A stretch of 58,292 nucleotides of DNA from assembly GCA_964394085.1 (NCBI GenBank), contig CAYMWF010000033.1, forward strand, positions 1 to 58,292, written 5' to 3'. The DNA comes from CAYMWF01 sp964394085 [NCBI: uncultured Gemmatimonadota bacterium] (GTDB lineage: Bacteria; GCA-2686955; CAYMWF01). Below the pieces are notes generated by a model. The model had not been told where the DNA came from. It worked only from the letters and a program-made list of their open reading frames with translations, and did not search any database. The position numbers and the translations under genes were made by a program. Shown piece by piece: positions 37,593 to 46,305 of this stretch. How positions within the stretch are numbered: the first letter of the stretch is position 1; each line of letters starts with the position of its first letter.

Positions 37593-38222
37593 AGCGTCCT
37601 TTCCATTGCAACCAAAACTGGAAACGGATTCCGGTTAAGGATGAGCGCCGGAACAAAATACCCTTTTACAAATTTTCTTCAGGTCGTCTCCGATCCATCC
37701 TGCGTCACAAACCCCCGGCTCAACTCTTTACTGCAACCGCTTCACCCGAATGTTACACCGAAGCCGAAAAAAGTCTGAGCCGAAGAGCAGCCGATTCGTT
37801 TCGACCCGCAACCTGATATTGTAATGGCTACTCTCTCCCCCCGCAACACGGAACCACCCTCAAGTAAAAAAAAAGCGGGCAGAATGCGAAGCGTACGGAC
37901 AGGGTCGAATATCAACCGGAGAAAGCCGGTTCAAAACCGGAAAATATAGCCCCTTGAGGACTGGTCTGTAAACCAAAAAACAACAGATCCTCCGATTATT
38001 TCATCGGAAACCCGTCAAAATGACTGAAAATACTTCAACCTATTGTTAAACATGAATGTTACATCATTCCTGTTTGACAATGCCTGCTCGAGGTTGTATT
38101 TTGGACGAGTATTTAACTGAAAGCGACGGATCGCTTCAGAAGTCAAATCAGAACAAGTAGGCCTTTTAATTTTCGTCAGGCAGATTAGAAAGTTCCTTTC
38201 TATATTGAATGAGGAAAAGACA
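37593..38222. other. Long divergent intergenic region
   Basis: About 630 bp between the redox operon and the second glutamate dehydrogenase. It holds a good plus-strand promoter (38074-38102), a hairpin ccggttcaaaaccgg (37927-37941) and a small dyad aacatgaatgtt near 38049. No gene or recognised riboswitch. I did not find a clear minus-strand promoter for the redox operon. Confidence 0.55.
38074..38102 (+). promoter_or_regulatory. Promoter of the second glutamate dehydrogenase
   Basis: TTGACA at 38074-38079 and TATTTT at 38097-38102 with 17-bp spacing. About 120 bases remain to the start at 38223, leaving room for a regulatory leader. Confidence 0.65.
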
Positions 38223-39512
38223 ATGTCAAAAGATAAGTTCAATGCATTCGAAATGGCGCAGCAGCAGTTCGATAAAGTGGCTTCCAGCCTCACCGAGATT
38301 CCCCCGGGAATCCTGAAGTATCTGCGGGAGCCGGCCCGCGAGTATTCGTTCCTGATCCCGGTCAAGATGGACAACGGGACCTTCGAAGTTTATCACGGTT
38401 TCAGAATTCAGCACAGCGATGCAAGAGGCCCGGCAAAGGGCGGCATCCGGTTCCACCCGCTCGAAACAATCGACACTGTCCGGGCTCTGGCCATGTGGAT
38501 GACGTGGAAAACCGCTGTCGTCGGCATCCCCCTCGGAGGTGCGAAGGGCGGGGTCATCTGCGATCCGCGCCTGCTTTCCGACCGGGAGCAGGAGCTGATA
38601 TGCCGCGGATTCATCCGGCAGATATACAAGAATATCGGCCCGGAAAACGATGTACCCGCACCGGATGTCATGACCAGCGGCAAGCACATGATCTGGATGA
38701 TGGACGAGTACGAAAGGCTCGTCGGGCACAAAGCGCCGGGCGTCATCACCGGAAAGCCGGTACATATGGGCGGTTCGCTGGGCAGAACCGAGGCGACCGG
38801 GTATGGAGTTGTGTATTGCTTAAGGGAAGCTCTGGGAACCAGGGGAATGAACCTCGGCGATGTCAGGATCGCTGTACAGGGATTCGGCAACGTGGCGCAG
38901 TATGCGTGCGAACTCGCTATAGATTGCGGTGCAACGGTAGTATGCGTCTCGTGCTGGAACACCGAAGACAATCAGCCTTATACATACGCCAAAAAGGATG
39001 GGCTCGATCTCGAAACACTTCGCTCCATCACGGATGTATTCGGTTCTATCGATAAAGAGAAGGCGATTGCGGCCGGTTTCGAGATTCTGGAGCCTGAAGC
39101 ATGGCTGGAACAGGAGGCTGAGGTCCTTCTTCCCTGTGCCCTGGAAAACATGATAACGGCTGATAATGTCGAGCGGATCCACCCGTCGGTCAAGTTCATA
39201 GTAGAGGGTGCCAACGGCCCCACAACCCCTGAAGCGGATGATGTCATTATTTCAAAAGGAATCATGAACACCCCGGATTTCCTTGCAAATGCCGGGGGAG
39301 TTATCTGCAGCTATTTCGAGCAGGTGCAGAGCAACATGAACTACTACTGGACGAAGGATGAGGTTCTGCAGAAGCTGGACAATACAATTTCAACGGCGTT
39401 TCATGCGGTTCACGATCTGTCCGTGGAGAAATCGCTCAGCATGCGGGATGCCGCTTACATGATCGCAATCAGGAGGGTGGCGCTCTCAACACTTGCTCGC
39501 GGCCAGGCCTGA
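38223..39512 (+). CDS. Glu/Leu/Phe/Val-family glutamate dehydrogenase
   Basis: 429 residues, a second glutamate dehydrogenase that differs from the 447-residue GdhA in the window. Signatures: DARGPAKGGIRFHPLE and PLGGAKGGVICDP with the two active lysines, PAPDVMTSG, GRTEATGYG and QGFGNVAQYACE. It resembles the 410-430-residue class common in Bacillus and archaea, often NAD-linked and catabolic. Which cofactor is used cannot be read directly. ATG 38223 follows gaggaaaag; an ATG at 38205 is in frame but less well placed. The gene converges on the ATP-grasp gene (39513, minus), with the two ends directly adjacent. Confidence 0.93.
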   Translation: MSKDKFNAFEMAQQQFDKVASSLTEIPPGILKYLREPAREYSFLIPVKMDNGTFEVYHGFRIQHSDARGPAKGGIRFHPLETIDTVRALAMWMTWKTAVVGIPLGGAKGGVICDPRLLSDREQELICRGFIRQIYKNIGPENDVPAPDVMTSGKHMIWMMDEYERLVGHKAPGVITGKPVHMGGSLGRTEATGYGVVYCLREALGTRGMNLGDVRIAVQGFGNVAQYACELAIDCGATVVCVSCWNTEDNQPYTYAKKDGLDLETLRSITDVFGSIDKEKAIAAGFEILEPEAWLEQEAEVLLPCALENMITADNVERIHPSVKFIVEGANGPTTPEADDVIISKGIMNTPDFLANAGGVICSYFEQVQSNMNYYWTKDEVLQKLDNTISTAFHAVHDLSVEKSLSMRDAAYMIAIRRVALSTLARGQA

Positions 39513-42464
39513 TCATTCTGCGGATTCGGAATTCGGCTTCAGAACGATACCGCGACTCTTCCTGCCGTCGAGGCGTATCTCGATGGGTTCATCAAGCCTG
39601 ACATGATTGACGAATTTCAACTCTGAAACGGCTTTTTGACGCTCAAGCCAACCCCAGTCGACAAAACTTTTCCGTGATTCGTCATCTACGGTAAGATAGC
39701 TGATCCGAAGCGAGGTGATGTTGTGAAAAAAGTGGGTTCCCATGGATATAGCGACGTTCGAATCTCTGACGCCGGCTTCAACGATGGCTCCGACGTTTGA
39801 AATCTGCTGCCAGACGACGGGTATTCCGAGAACGGGATCCGTAGTTCCCCACCTGCCGGGTCCGATGAGGAGGTAAGGTCGATTCAATTCCTTGTTTAAA
39901 TGTCCGATCTCTACTGCGATTTCCTTCGTCGAAAATTTATCGTACCTGTCCGGAGAAATGTATACGATATCACGGATGTGATTTACACGGCCATTTCCGT
40001 GGGCCTTCATGGATGACACAATCATTCTCTCTCTCGGAACCTCTCCAACCTTCACATCGGCGAACTCGAATCCGGCAAGCATCGGTCTGATTTGAAGGAA
40101 GTAGAAATCCGAAGGATCTTCCTTTCTCTTCCCGAGGTTAACAGCGAATTCTATCTCTACCGGGCATCCCATGCCGTTGCCTCCAAGCTCGAGAAGGTCG
40201 GTTAACAGCTCGGGAAGAGGAAATCTCCGGTGCTTCAGGATCTGTGCGAAGGTGACGAGGCGCGGACCCTTTGTAAAAAGCCCATCCACGATCATGTCAT
40301 CTTCCGCAGAGTAAGTGCTGGCGACCGCCTCAAGCGTGCCGTGCCGTTCCGCCTCGGTCAGCGGCAACCTCACCAGGACTTTGCCCTCAACCAGGTTATC
40401 CTCATGGATGGCCGCAAGGTTGAGAGCGTAAAATTCTTTCTGTGTATTTCGCAGCGCATCGCTCGCCTTGTTGCACTGAGGGAGGATTGCCGGATGAGCG
40501 GGAGAGAAGTGAAGCGCGACTCCGAGATCCACCACGCTCTTCCCCAGCCCAAGGGCTACGTGCGCAATGCCCTCATCGGGCTTCATATAGGATACCGGGA
40601 AGAAATTGTAAGATTGCGCAACCCCTGCAAAATCGGGATAGAAGCAGTCCTTGTATCGCCTCCCCACAACTCCCTGGATGATAATGCCCATTTTTTCTTC
40701 TTCTATACGATTTCCGGTGGACTGTGTATACCCTTTGGCCTGTTGCGAATACGTGGAAGCGTATACGAGTTTGATCGCTTTGCTGAGCTGTTCCAGCCTG
40801 ACGTCGATGTCCGGGTTATTATTCGGAATCATGCAGGTCCGGTAGATCCCCGCGAATGGCTGAAAATGTGAATCTTCAAGGAGGGAAGAGGACCTGACGG
40901 CAAGAGGATGGGATACTTCCGCCAGGAACATGCGCAGGATATCGACGAGATCCGCAGGGAGCGCCGCCCGCAGAAATTCGCTTTCCAACCTGGTGTCGGA
41001 AGATGAATTGAGCGCCGAATCGGACAGCTTGTTTCCATCGATGAATCTGTCAAAGATTTCCGTTCCGATGATCAGGCTTCTCGGAACGAGAATCCGCACG
41101 CCCTTGTACTTCGAATGAAGGTGGCTCTCGCGTAAAAGATAGCCTATAAAAGTGATCCCTCTTCCCTTTCCGCCGATCGAGCCGCCGCCGATCTTGGCAA
41201 AGTCGGATTCCGGATCGAAATAATCCGGAGTCACCTCCGTGATTATTCCACGCTGCGTTACTTCCCGATACTGTCTGAAAACTCTGATCTGGAATTTGCG
41301 GACATCCTCGATGGAATCAAAATCTTCTACGGAAAGCCCTTTCAACCGGGCTGCCAGCCGGAACTCGCACCTGGCCATTAGCCACGTGGAGAAGTGATGA
41401 TGCCTCGCGTGGTATTCGATCGATTCAGCCGGAACTTTTTCGAGCATGCTCTCCATCGACTTCATGTCTTTTGCGCTGCCAATCACAGAGCCGTCCGGAA
41501 GATGGAATGTGAAATCCCCGAATCCGAAATGCAGCTTCATGAATTCCTTCAGATCGCTCAAAAGGTGAATGGAATTCTTGTCCAGAAAATATGCGCCGGA
41601 CCCTCTGGCCCGATCTTTGTTTTCCGGATTGTTCGAAAGCATCAGTACAGGCACGGATGGAATGTCCGACTTGATTTTCTCCAGCAGATGAAATCCAGCC
41701 TCCGGATCAATTTTATCCCCGCAGGGATATTTCACATCCGTGGCAACGCCGATAACGTTCTCCTTGAATTCATTATATAAGGAAAGGCCGTCCTCGAAGT
41801 TGTCGGCAAGCAGGATTTTCGGCCTGGTCCTCATGCGGAGCATTTTATGCATATCGTTAAGGCCCTGATCCATGAGTTTGTGAGTCTGCTCCATGATCAG
41901 TGTGTACATCATCTGGAGAAACGATGAATAGTACTGGGGCGAATCTTCGATCACGACAATGACCCTGACCATTCCCTCCCTCGTGTCGTGCTCGACATTC
42001 ATGCAGTCTTCGATATTTTTTATGATAGCCAGGAATATCTCGCTGTTCCCGGACCAGGTGAAAACCCGGTGGATGTGCGACTCTTTTGCGAACCTGACGA
42101 TTTTTTCGACCTCGCCTGTATTATATGTCAGAAGAACCACAGGCAGCGCCGGATAGGTATCTCTGATCTTCCTGCTGAGTTTATAGGGAGTCATGTCCTC
42201 CAGCTGCTGCATGGTGATAACCAGATCGAATCGCCGTTCTTCTATCAACGATAATGCTTTCGCCGCCGTGGACGTCCATGTCACCCGGGGGGCGGAGCTG
42301 AGGTGAAGCTTACTGTACTGGGTGTAGATCTGTTCCGAAAGCTGACCTTCCTCGCCCAGAATAAACGCATCATACGGGCTCGATACGAGTAATATTTCCT
42401 GCACCTTGTGGAGCATCAAATTATGGTACCCCATGGAACGCTCATGAAAGACATCGATATTCAT
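39513..42464 (-). CDS. PEP/pyruvate-binding ATP-grasp protein with two receiver-like domains
   Basis: 983 residues. Residues of about 20-155 resemble a receiver domain, but the phospho-Asp position reads DLVITM, so it is a pseudo-receiver. Residues of about 165-320 are another (VVIEDSP, GVATDVKYP, PVLMLS, FLDK), with an Asp in place. After a linker with HARHHHFSTWLMARCEFRL, residues of about 430-960 are the PPDK/PEP-synthase ATP-binding domain (GGGSIGGKGRGI, AVRSSSLLEDS, QPFAGIYRT, EIEFAV). The phosphohistidine swivel domain and PEP-binding barrel of true PEP synthase are absent, so it probably phosphorylates something other than pyruvate alone. Start ATG 42464 follows gaggag. Confidence 0.82.
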   Translation of the reverse strand: MNIDVFHERSMGYHNLMLHKVQEILLVSSPYDAFILGEEGQLSEQIYTQYSKLHLSSAPRVTWTSTAAKALSLIEERRFDLVITMQQLEDMTPYKLSRKIRDTYPALPVVLLTYNTGEVEKIVRFAKESHIHRVFTWSGNSEIFLAIIKNIEDCMNVEHDTREGMVRVIVVIEDSPQYYSSFLQMMYTLIMEQTHKLMDQGLNDMHKMLRMRTRPKILLADNFEDGLSLYNEFKENVIGVATDVKYPCGDKIDPEAGFHLLEKIKSDIPSVPVLMLSNNPENKDRARGSGAYFLDKNSIHLLSDLKEFMKLHFGFGDFTFHLPDGSVIGSAKDMKSMESMLEKVPAESIEYHARHHHFSTWLMARCEFRLAARLKGLSVEDFDSIEDVRKFQIRVFRQYREVTQRGIITEVTPDYFDPESDFAKIGGGSIGGKGRGITFIGYLLRESHLHSKYKGVRILVPRSLIIGTEIFDRFIDGNKLSDSALNSSSDTRLESEFLRAALPADLVDILRMFLAEVSHPLAVRSSSLLEDSHFQPFAGIYRTCMIPNNNPDIDVRLEQLSKAIKLVYASTYSQQAKGYTQSTGNRIEEEKMGIIIQGVVGRRYKDCFYPDFAGVAQSYNFFPVSYMKPDEGIAHVALGLGKSVVDLGVALHFSPAHPAILPQCNKASDALRNTQKEFYALNLAAIHEDNLVEGKVLVRLPLTEAERHGTLEAVASTYSAEDDMIVDGLFTKGPRLVTFAQILKHRRFPLPELLTDLLELGGNGMGCPVEIEFAVNLGKRKEDPSDFYFLQIRPMLAGFEFADVKVGEVPRERMIVSSMKAHGNGRVNHIRDIVYISPDRYDKFSTKEIAVEIGHLNKELNRPYLLIGPGRWGTTDPVLGIPVVWQQISNVGAIVEAGVRDSNVAISMGTHFFHNITSLRISYLTVDDESRKSFVDWGWLERQKAVSELKFVNHVRLDEPIEIRLDGRKSRGIVLKPNSESAE

Positions 42465-42511
42465 TCGATTCTCCTCGATTGCGGCTGGAAATAATTACGG
42501 AAAGCCCGGTT

Positions 42512-42533
42512 CCGGCGATTCTGACATCGCCGG
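42512..42533 (-). terminator. Hairpin between AmrS and the ATP-grasp gene
   Basis: Ccggcgat and atcgccgg pair over 8 bp with a 6-base loop, flanked by more GC complementarity (gcccgg/ccgggc). Only three T follow on the minus strand, so termination would be weak. Confidence 0.35.
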
Positions 42534-42699
42534 GCGAACGATTGCTGAATACCCGAACCGCAGTCTCAGCTGAATATTGCATATAAACGAGCAGCGAGCA
42601 CAAGCAGAAAAAATCCGGAAATCCGCTCTGAATGCCGGGTTCATCGAGTCAAAATCCGGGGAAAGGTTTCTTCAGGCGGACGACAGGTCATCAGCGGGT

Positions 42700-43950
42700 T
42701 CAGCCGACGGGTTGCGGCTTTTCGACCTTGCTGCTCCAGACCCCGGGAATATGCGTCTTGCAGAAATTGCATACGCCGTTTTCGATATTGTATTCGGGAA
42801 TCGAGTAACCGCGGCGCTCCACCAGGAGCTTGCCGCAGTTATGGCAATATGTGCTGTTACCTTCGTGGCCGGGCACGTTGCCGACATAGACGTAGCGGAT
42901 GCCCTCCGCCATGGCGATCTTCCTGAAGCGGGCCAGAGTCGCAATCGGAGTGGGAGCCAGCCTGTTGAGCCTGTAGTGGGGAAAGAAGCGGAGGAAGTGG
43001 AGCGGGTGATCAGGACCGAGGTTCTCGAGAATCCATGCGCACATCTTTTTCAGCATTTCGGCGTCGTCGGTGTAGCCGGGCACAAGCAGGTTCGTCATTT
43101 CGAAGTGGACGCCCTTCTCGTGTAGGGTCTTGAAGGTTCTGAGAACCGGGTCGAGGCGGCCGCCGTTCAGCTTCCGGTAGATTTCATCACTGAATGATTT
43201 CAGGTTCACGTTGGCTCCGTCCAGCACTTTGCAGAGATCGGCAAGCGGTCCGGTGTTTATGAAACCGTTCGAAATCCAGAGGTTCTTGATACCTTTCTCA
43301 CGGGCGATGCGGGCGGTATCCGCCATGTATTCGATCCAGGTGGTGGCTTCGGAGTAGGTGTAGGCGATGGATGCCGCCTTCCCCTTGATCGCCGCATCGA
43401 CTGCTTCCGCCGGGAAAAGCTCCACGCTTCGCCTGACCCGTTCTGGCTTCACCTGGGAGATTTCCCAGTTCTGGCAGTTAAGGCATCTGAAATTGCAGCC
43501 GGTATGAGCGATGGAAAAGGCCCTGGTGCGGGGAAGAAAGTGGTAGAGCGGCTTCTTCTCGACGGGATCCATGTGCACGGAGCAGGGATTTCCGTAAGTG
43601 AGGGTGTACAAGGTGCCGCCGATGTTGACTTTCGACCGGCAGACGCTCCTGTCGCCGGGCGAAAGGACACACCGGTTCGGGCAGACGAGGCAGACCGTCT
43701 TCCCGTTGTCGAGCCTTGAGAAAAGGAATCCCTCGCGGGACCACTTCCACGGTTTCGCGGGAGCATCCCCCTTGAAGATCGTTCCCCGGACGCCCCGCAC
43801 CCCGGCCGCTGATTCGGCGGCGGATCCTGCGGCTGCTTTATCAGCGGCTTTCTCCGCCGCGCAGACGCCTGCACGCCATATTGGCGGCACCGCCGCGGAG
43901 CAGAGGAGAGCAGCGCCGCATCCGATAAATCTTCTCCTGCTGAAATCCAC
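42700..43950 (-). CDS. amrS: AmmeMemoRadiSam system radical SAM enzyme with Tat-like signal
   Basis: 416 residues. The radical SAM cluster motif is CNFRCLNC (Cys152, Cys156, Cys159). Upstream lies a second Cys group (CLVCPNRC and SVC, about 87-104), and a zinc-ribbon end follows (CHNCGKLL, CNFCKTH), as in AmrS proteins found with Memo and AMMECR1. The N-terminus is unusual: SRRRFIG followed by a hydrophobic run and GVCAAE looks like a twin-arginine signal, which would export the folded enzyme. An Ala-rich linker (about 31-55) follows. GTG 43950 has an ideal aaggag 7 bases upstream, so the signal is really translated. The reaction of this family is unknown to me. Confidence 0.88.
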   Translation of the reverse strand: MDFSRRRFIGCGAALLCSAAVPPIWRAGVCAAEKAADKAAAGSAAESAAGVRGVRGTIFKGDAPAKPWKWSREGFLFSRLDNGKTVCLVCPNRCVLSPGDRSVCRSKVNIGGTLYTLTYGNPCSVHMDPVEKKPLYHFLPRTRAFSIAHTGCNFRCLNCQNWEISQVKPERVRRSVELFPAEAVDAAIKGKAASIAYTYSEATTWIEYMADTARIAREKGIKNLWISNGFINTGPLADLCKVLDGANVNLKSFSDEIYRKLNGGRLDPVLRTFKTLHEKGVHFEMTNLLVPGYTDDAEMLKKMCAWILENLGPDHPLHFLRFFPHYRLNRLAPTPIATLARFRKIAMAEGIRYVYVGNVPGHEGNSTYCHNCGKLLVERRGYSIPEYNIENGVCNFCKTHIPGVWSSKVEKPQPVG

Positions 43951-44166
43951 CCGCTTCTCCTTCCCTTACGTGTGAAAGCGCCCGGTCGATGATGCCGCCC
44001 CCGCATATCCCGTCAGCCGCGCAGCCGCTCCGGTAAGATCGGAATCTTTACCGGCGAAGGAAGCCGCCTCTCGCGTCCCGGTCGAGTTCATCTTTTCAGC
44101 CGCCTCTTTTTTCCATACAACCGTGTCATCGAATCTTTCCCACCCTGATCTCCTGTTTCCACCCTG

Positions 44167-46305
44167 TCAGACGGATAACCCCGCCCCGCGCCGACCTGCA
44201 GCTATTATTCCAAGGCTTCCCAGCTTCAGCAGGACGAGAACCCCTGCCGCGCCGTAGATTCCCAGGAATGGTATGAGCAGCACGCTGGTTACGAGGGTTC
44301 CGAACGCCGCTCCGGCGAGATCCGCCGCAAAAGCTCCGGTCACCCCGGTTCGTCCGGTCCCTCCGCGAAGCCTCAACACCACGGGGAACTGGAATCCGCA
44401 GACCATGGAGACCGCGAATCCGAAGAGGAGGTAGATCGCAGGCGGCAACCTCTCTCCCATGGCGCCCAGCAGAAGAACGAATATGGCCAGAAGCGCCGGC
44501 AGGATCGCTTCGGATAAAAAAAGCGTCCGCCCGTCGGCATCCCGCCGGTTCGATCCCGCCGCCAGGATAGCGCCCGGCAGAAGCCCCGCGAGAAAGACCG
44601 TGACGATCAGGCCGATCTGAAAATAAATGTAACCGAAGAAAACCTGGAACGCCAGGATGACGAGGATTTCGCTCCCCATGGTCATCCACCCCGTGGAGAA
44701 GAGCACGAACTCCTCCCTCGAGAGGCGGGTCATGTAAGCGATTGCGACCAGGACGAGCACGGCGGCGAACATGACGGGGGAAGCAGAGAATTTCGCGAAC
44801 CACTGGCTGAACATGTATGGGAGCAACCGTGGTTTCATGTCGGTGTTTACCGGCGAACGGCCATCGACCAGGTCGTTCAGGGTTTCGATGCGCTCCCGTG
44901 TGACATCGCCGTCGAAATACCAGGCGATATAATCGGTTTCGACGCCTTTCGCTGCGAGCAGGCCGGGGATGCGGCTGCTGAGGGGGCGGTCGCTGCAGAG
45001 GAAGTGGATGCACCCGCCCGGAAGCAGCAGCACGTGCGGAAAGCTCTTCGAAACGGTGCTCATAAGAATAGAAAGCTTGCGGCGCTGCGGCTCTCCGAGA
45101 TAGCTGCCGAACCCCTCCATCGCAAAGGCGAGCACGCCACCGGGAGCCAGGCGGTTCCGGGCGAGCTCGAAGAAGCGGGTGGTGAAGAAACGGTTCGCCC
45201 CGAAGGTTTCAGGCTCGGAGATGCCGACGATGATCGCGTCATACTGTTCTCCGGGTTCCGCCAGAAATGCACGGGCGTCACGGTTTATTACCCGGAGACC
45301 GGGTATATTTCTCAGCAGACCCAGGGATAGCTGGACCTCCGAGACCACCGGATCAATCTCCACGTAATCCACCGTCGCCGGGGCGTGTTTCTTCACTTCC
45401 AGCAACTCTCCGGCGGAGGCTGAAACGAGGAGGAGACGCTCAACCAGAGGGAGCTGCGCCAGGGGATAATGGATCGCCTCCTCCGCCGACACCGCGTCCC
45501 GGCCGGCGGATACGGGCAGGCCGTTTTCGAAAAGGGTGAGCATCCCGTCGTCCTCCGTAACGATGATCCTCCCGTATTTAGTCTCTTCATAGAACAGGAG
45601 CTCACCTTCCGCCGGCATGAGTGATGCTTTTTCCGCGAGGAGACCGCCGGCGAGGACGGCGGCGGAGGCGGCGGCCGCGACATAAGCGGGAAGCGGCACC
45701 CGTGCCGGACTTTCTTTCCCCGTGAACAGCATAAGCGCCGACCCCAGGAGAAGCAGGTTCACCAGGGCGAGGGCCTGCATCGGGGTAGCCAGGTGAACCA
45801 GCAGAAAAGAGAAGAGGATGCCGCCCGCCAGGTCGCCGATATTGTCGGTGATATAAATCGTCGCACCGGGGAACTCCGGGATCTCCCGCCTCAGCACGAA
45901 GAGGGAAAAGGGAAGCACGAACCCGACGAGCACCGCGTAAGGCGCCATGCACAGAAATGTGAAAATGAAAGTCTGGTAGAAGCCGACCGAGGCGCCATGC
46001 ACGAAAACCGCATCCCTGAGCAGGCGGATCGCGAAAATCTGCGTGGTCGGAAGCGCCGAAATCAATAATGAGAGGACAGCGAGCCTTCCGCGCGAAGGCG
46101 GAAACAGCCGGTCGGCGGCGAAGCCCGCAGCGAGGGTTCCGGCGCCCCCGAGCAGGAGCCAGTTGAACAGGAAAAGGGCAATCAGGAACTCGTTGCCCGA
46201 AAAGCAGTTGAGAAACTCCCGAATTGTCAGGAGCTGGGTGACGATGGAGGACGCTCCGGTGGCGATAACCACCCGGAGAACGCTTTTTTCGGCACTACTC
46301 CTCAA
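44167..46305 (-). CDS. Membrane-embedded spermidine-synthase-like protein
   Basis: About 712 residues. Hydrophobic segments fill roughly residues 10-220 and 480-700, around a Rossmann methyltransferase-like core. The core has the polyamine-synthase pattern: KYGRIIVTEDDGMLTLFENG, VDYVEIDPVVSEVQ, INRDARAFLAEPGEQYDAIIVG and APGGVLAFAMEG. Soluble spermidine synthases move an aminopropyl group from decarboxylated SAM; membrane-bound relatives are mostly uncharacterised. The frame opens with TTG at 46326; I prefer the TTG at 46305 with agg nearby, which overlaps the Memo-AMMECR1 stop by 11 bases. It is therefore co-translated with that gene and likely works with it. Confidence 0.8.
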   Translation of the reverse strand: MRSSAEKSVLRVVIATGASSIVTQLLTIREFLNCFSGNEFLIALFLFNWLLLGGAGTLAAGFAADRLFPPSRGRLAVLSLLISALPTTQIFAIRLLRDAVFVHGASVGFYQTFIFTFLCMAPYAVLVGFVLPFSLFVLRREIPEFPGATIYITDNIGDLAGGILFSFLLVHLATPMQALALVNLLLLGSALMLFTGKESPARVPLPAYVAAAASAAVLAGGLLAEKASLMPAEGELLFYEETKYGRIIVTEDDGMLTLFENGLPVSAGRDAVSAEEAIHYPLAQLPLVERLLLVSASAGELLEVKKHAPATVDYVEIDPVVSEVQLSLGLLRNIPGLRVINRDARAFLAEPGEQYDAIIVGISEPETFGANRFFTTRFFELARNRLAPGGVLAFAMEGFGSYLGEPQRRKLSILMSTVSKSFPHVLLLPGGCIHFLCSDRPLSSRIPGLLAAKGVETDYIAWYFDGDVTRERIETLNDLVDGRSPVNTDMKPRLLPYMFSQWFAKFSASPVMFAAVLVLVAIAYMTRLSREEFVLFSTGWMTMGSEILVILAFQVFFGYIYFQIGLIVTVFLAGLLPGAILAAGSNRRDADGRTLFLSEAILPALLAIFVLLLGAMGERLPPAIYLLFGFAVSMVCGFQFPVVLRLRGGTGRTGVTGAFAADLAGAAFGTLVTSVLLIPFLGIYGAAGVLVLLKLGSLGIIAAGRRGAGLSV

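Noticed and set aside
39513-42464. Phosphoenolpyruvate synthase (ppsA)
   Set aside because: The phosphohistidine and PEP-binding domains are absent; only the ATP-binding domain is shared.
43966-44091. 41-codon frame between the spermidine-synthase-like gene and amrS
   Set aside because: Weak ribosome site, no recognisable sequence and Ala/Gly/Ser composition; likely chance.
44126-45013. 295-codon minus-strand frame in the spermidine-synthase-like gene
   Set aside because: Arg/Pro/His-rich shadow of the real frame.
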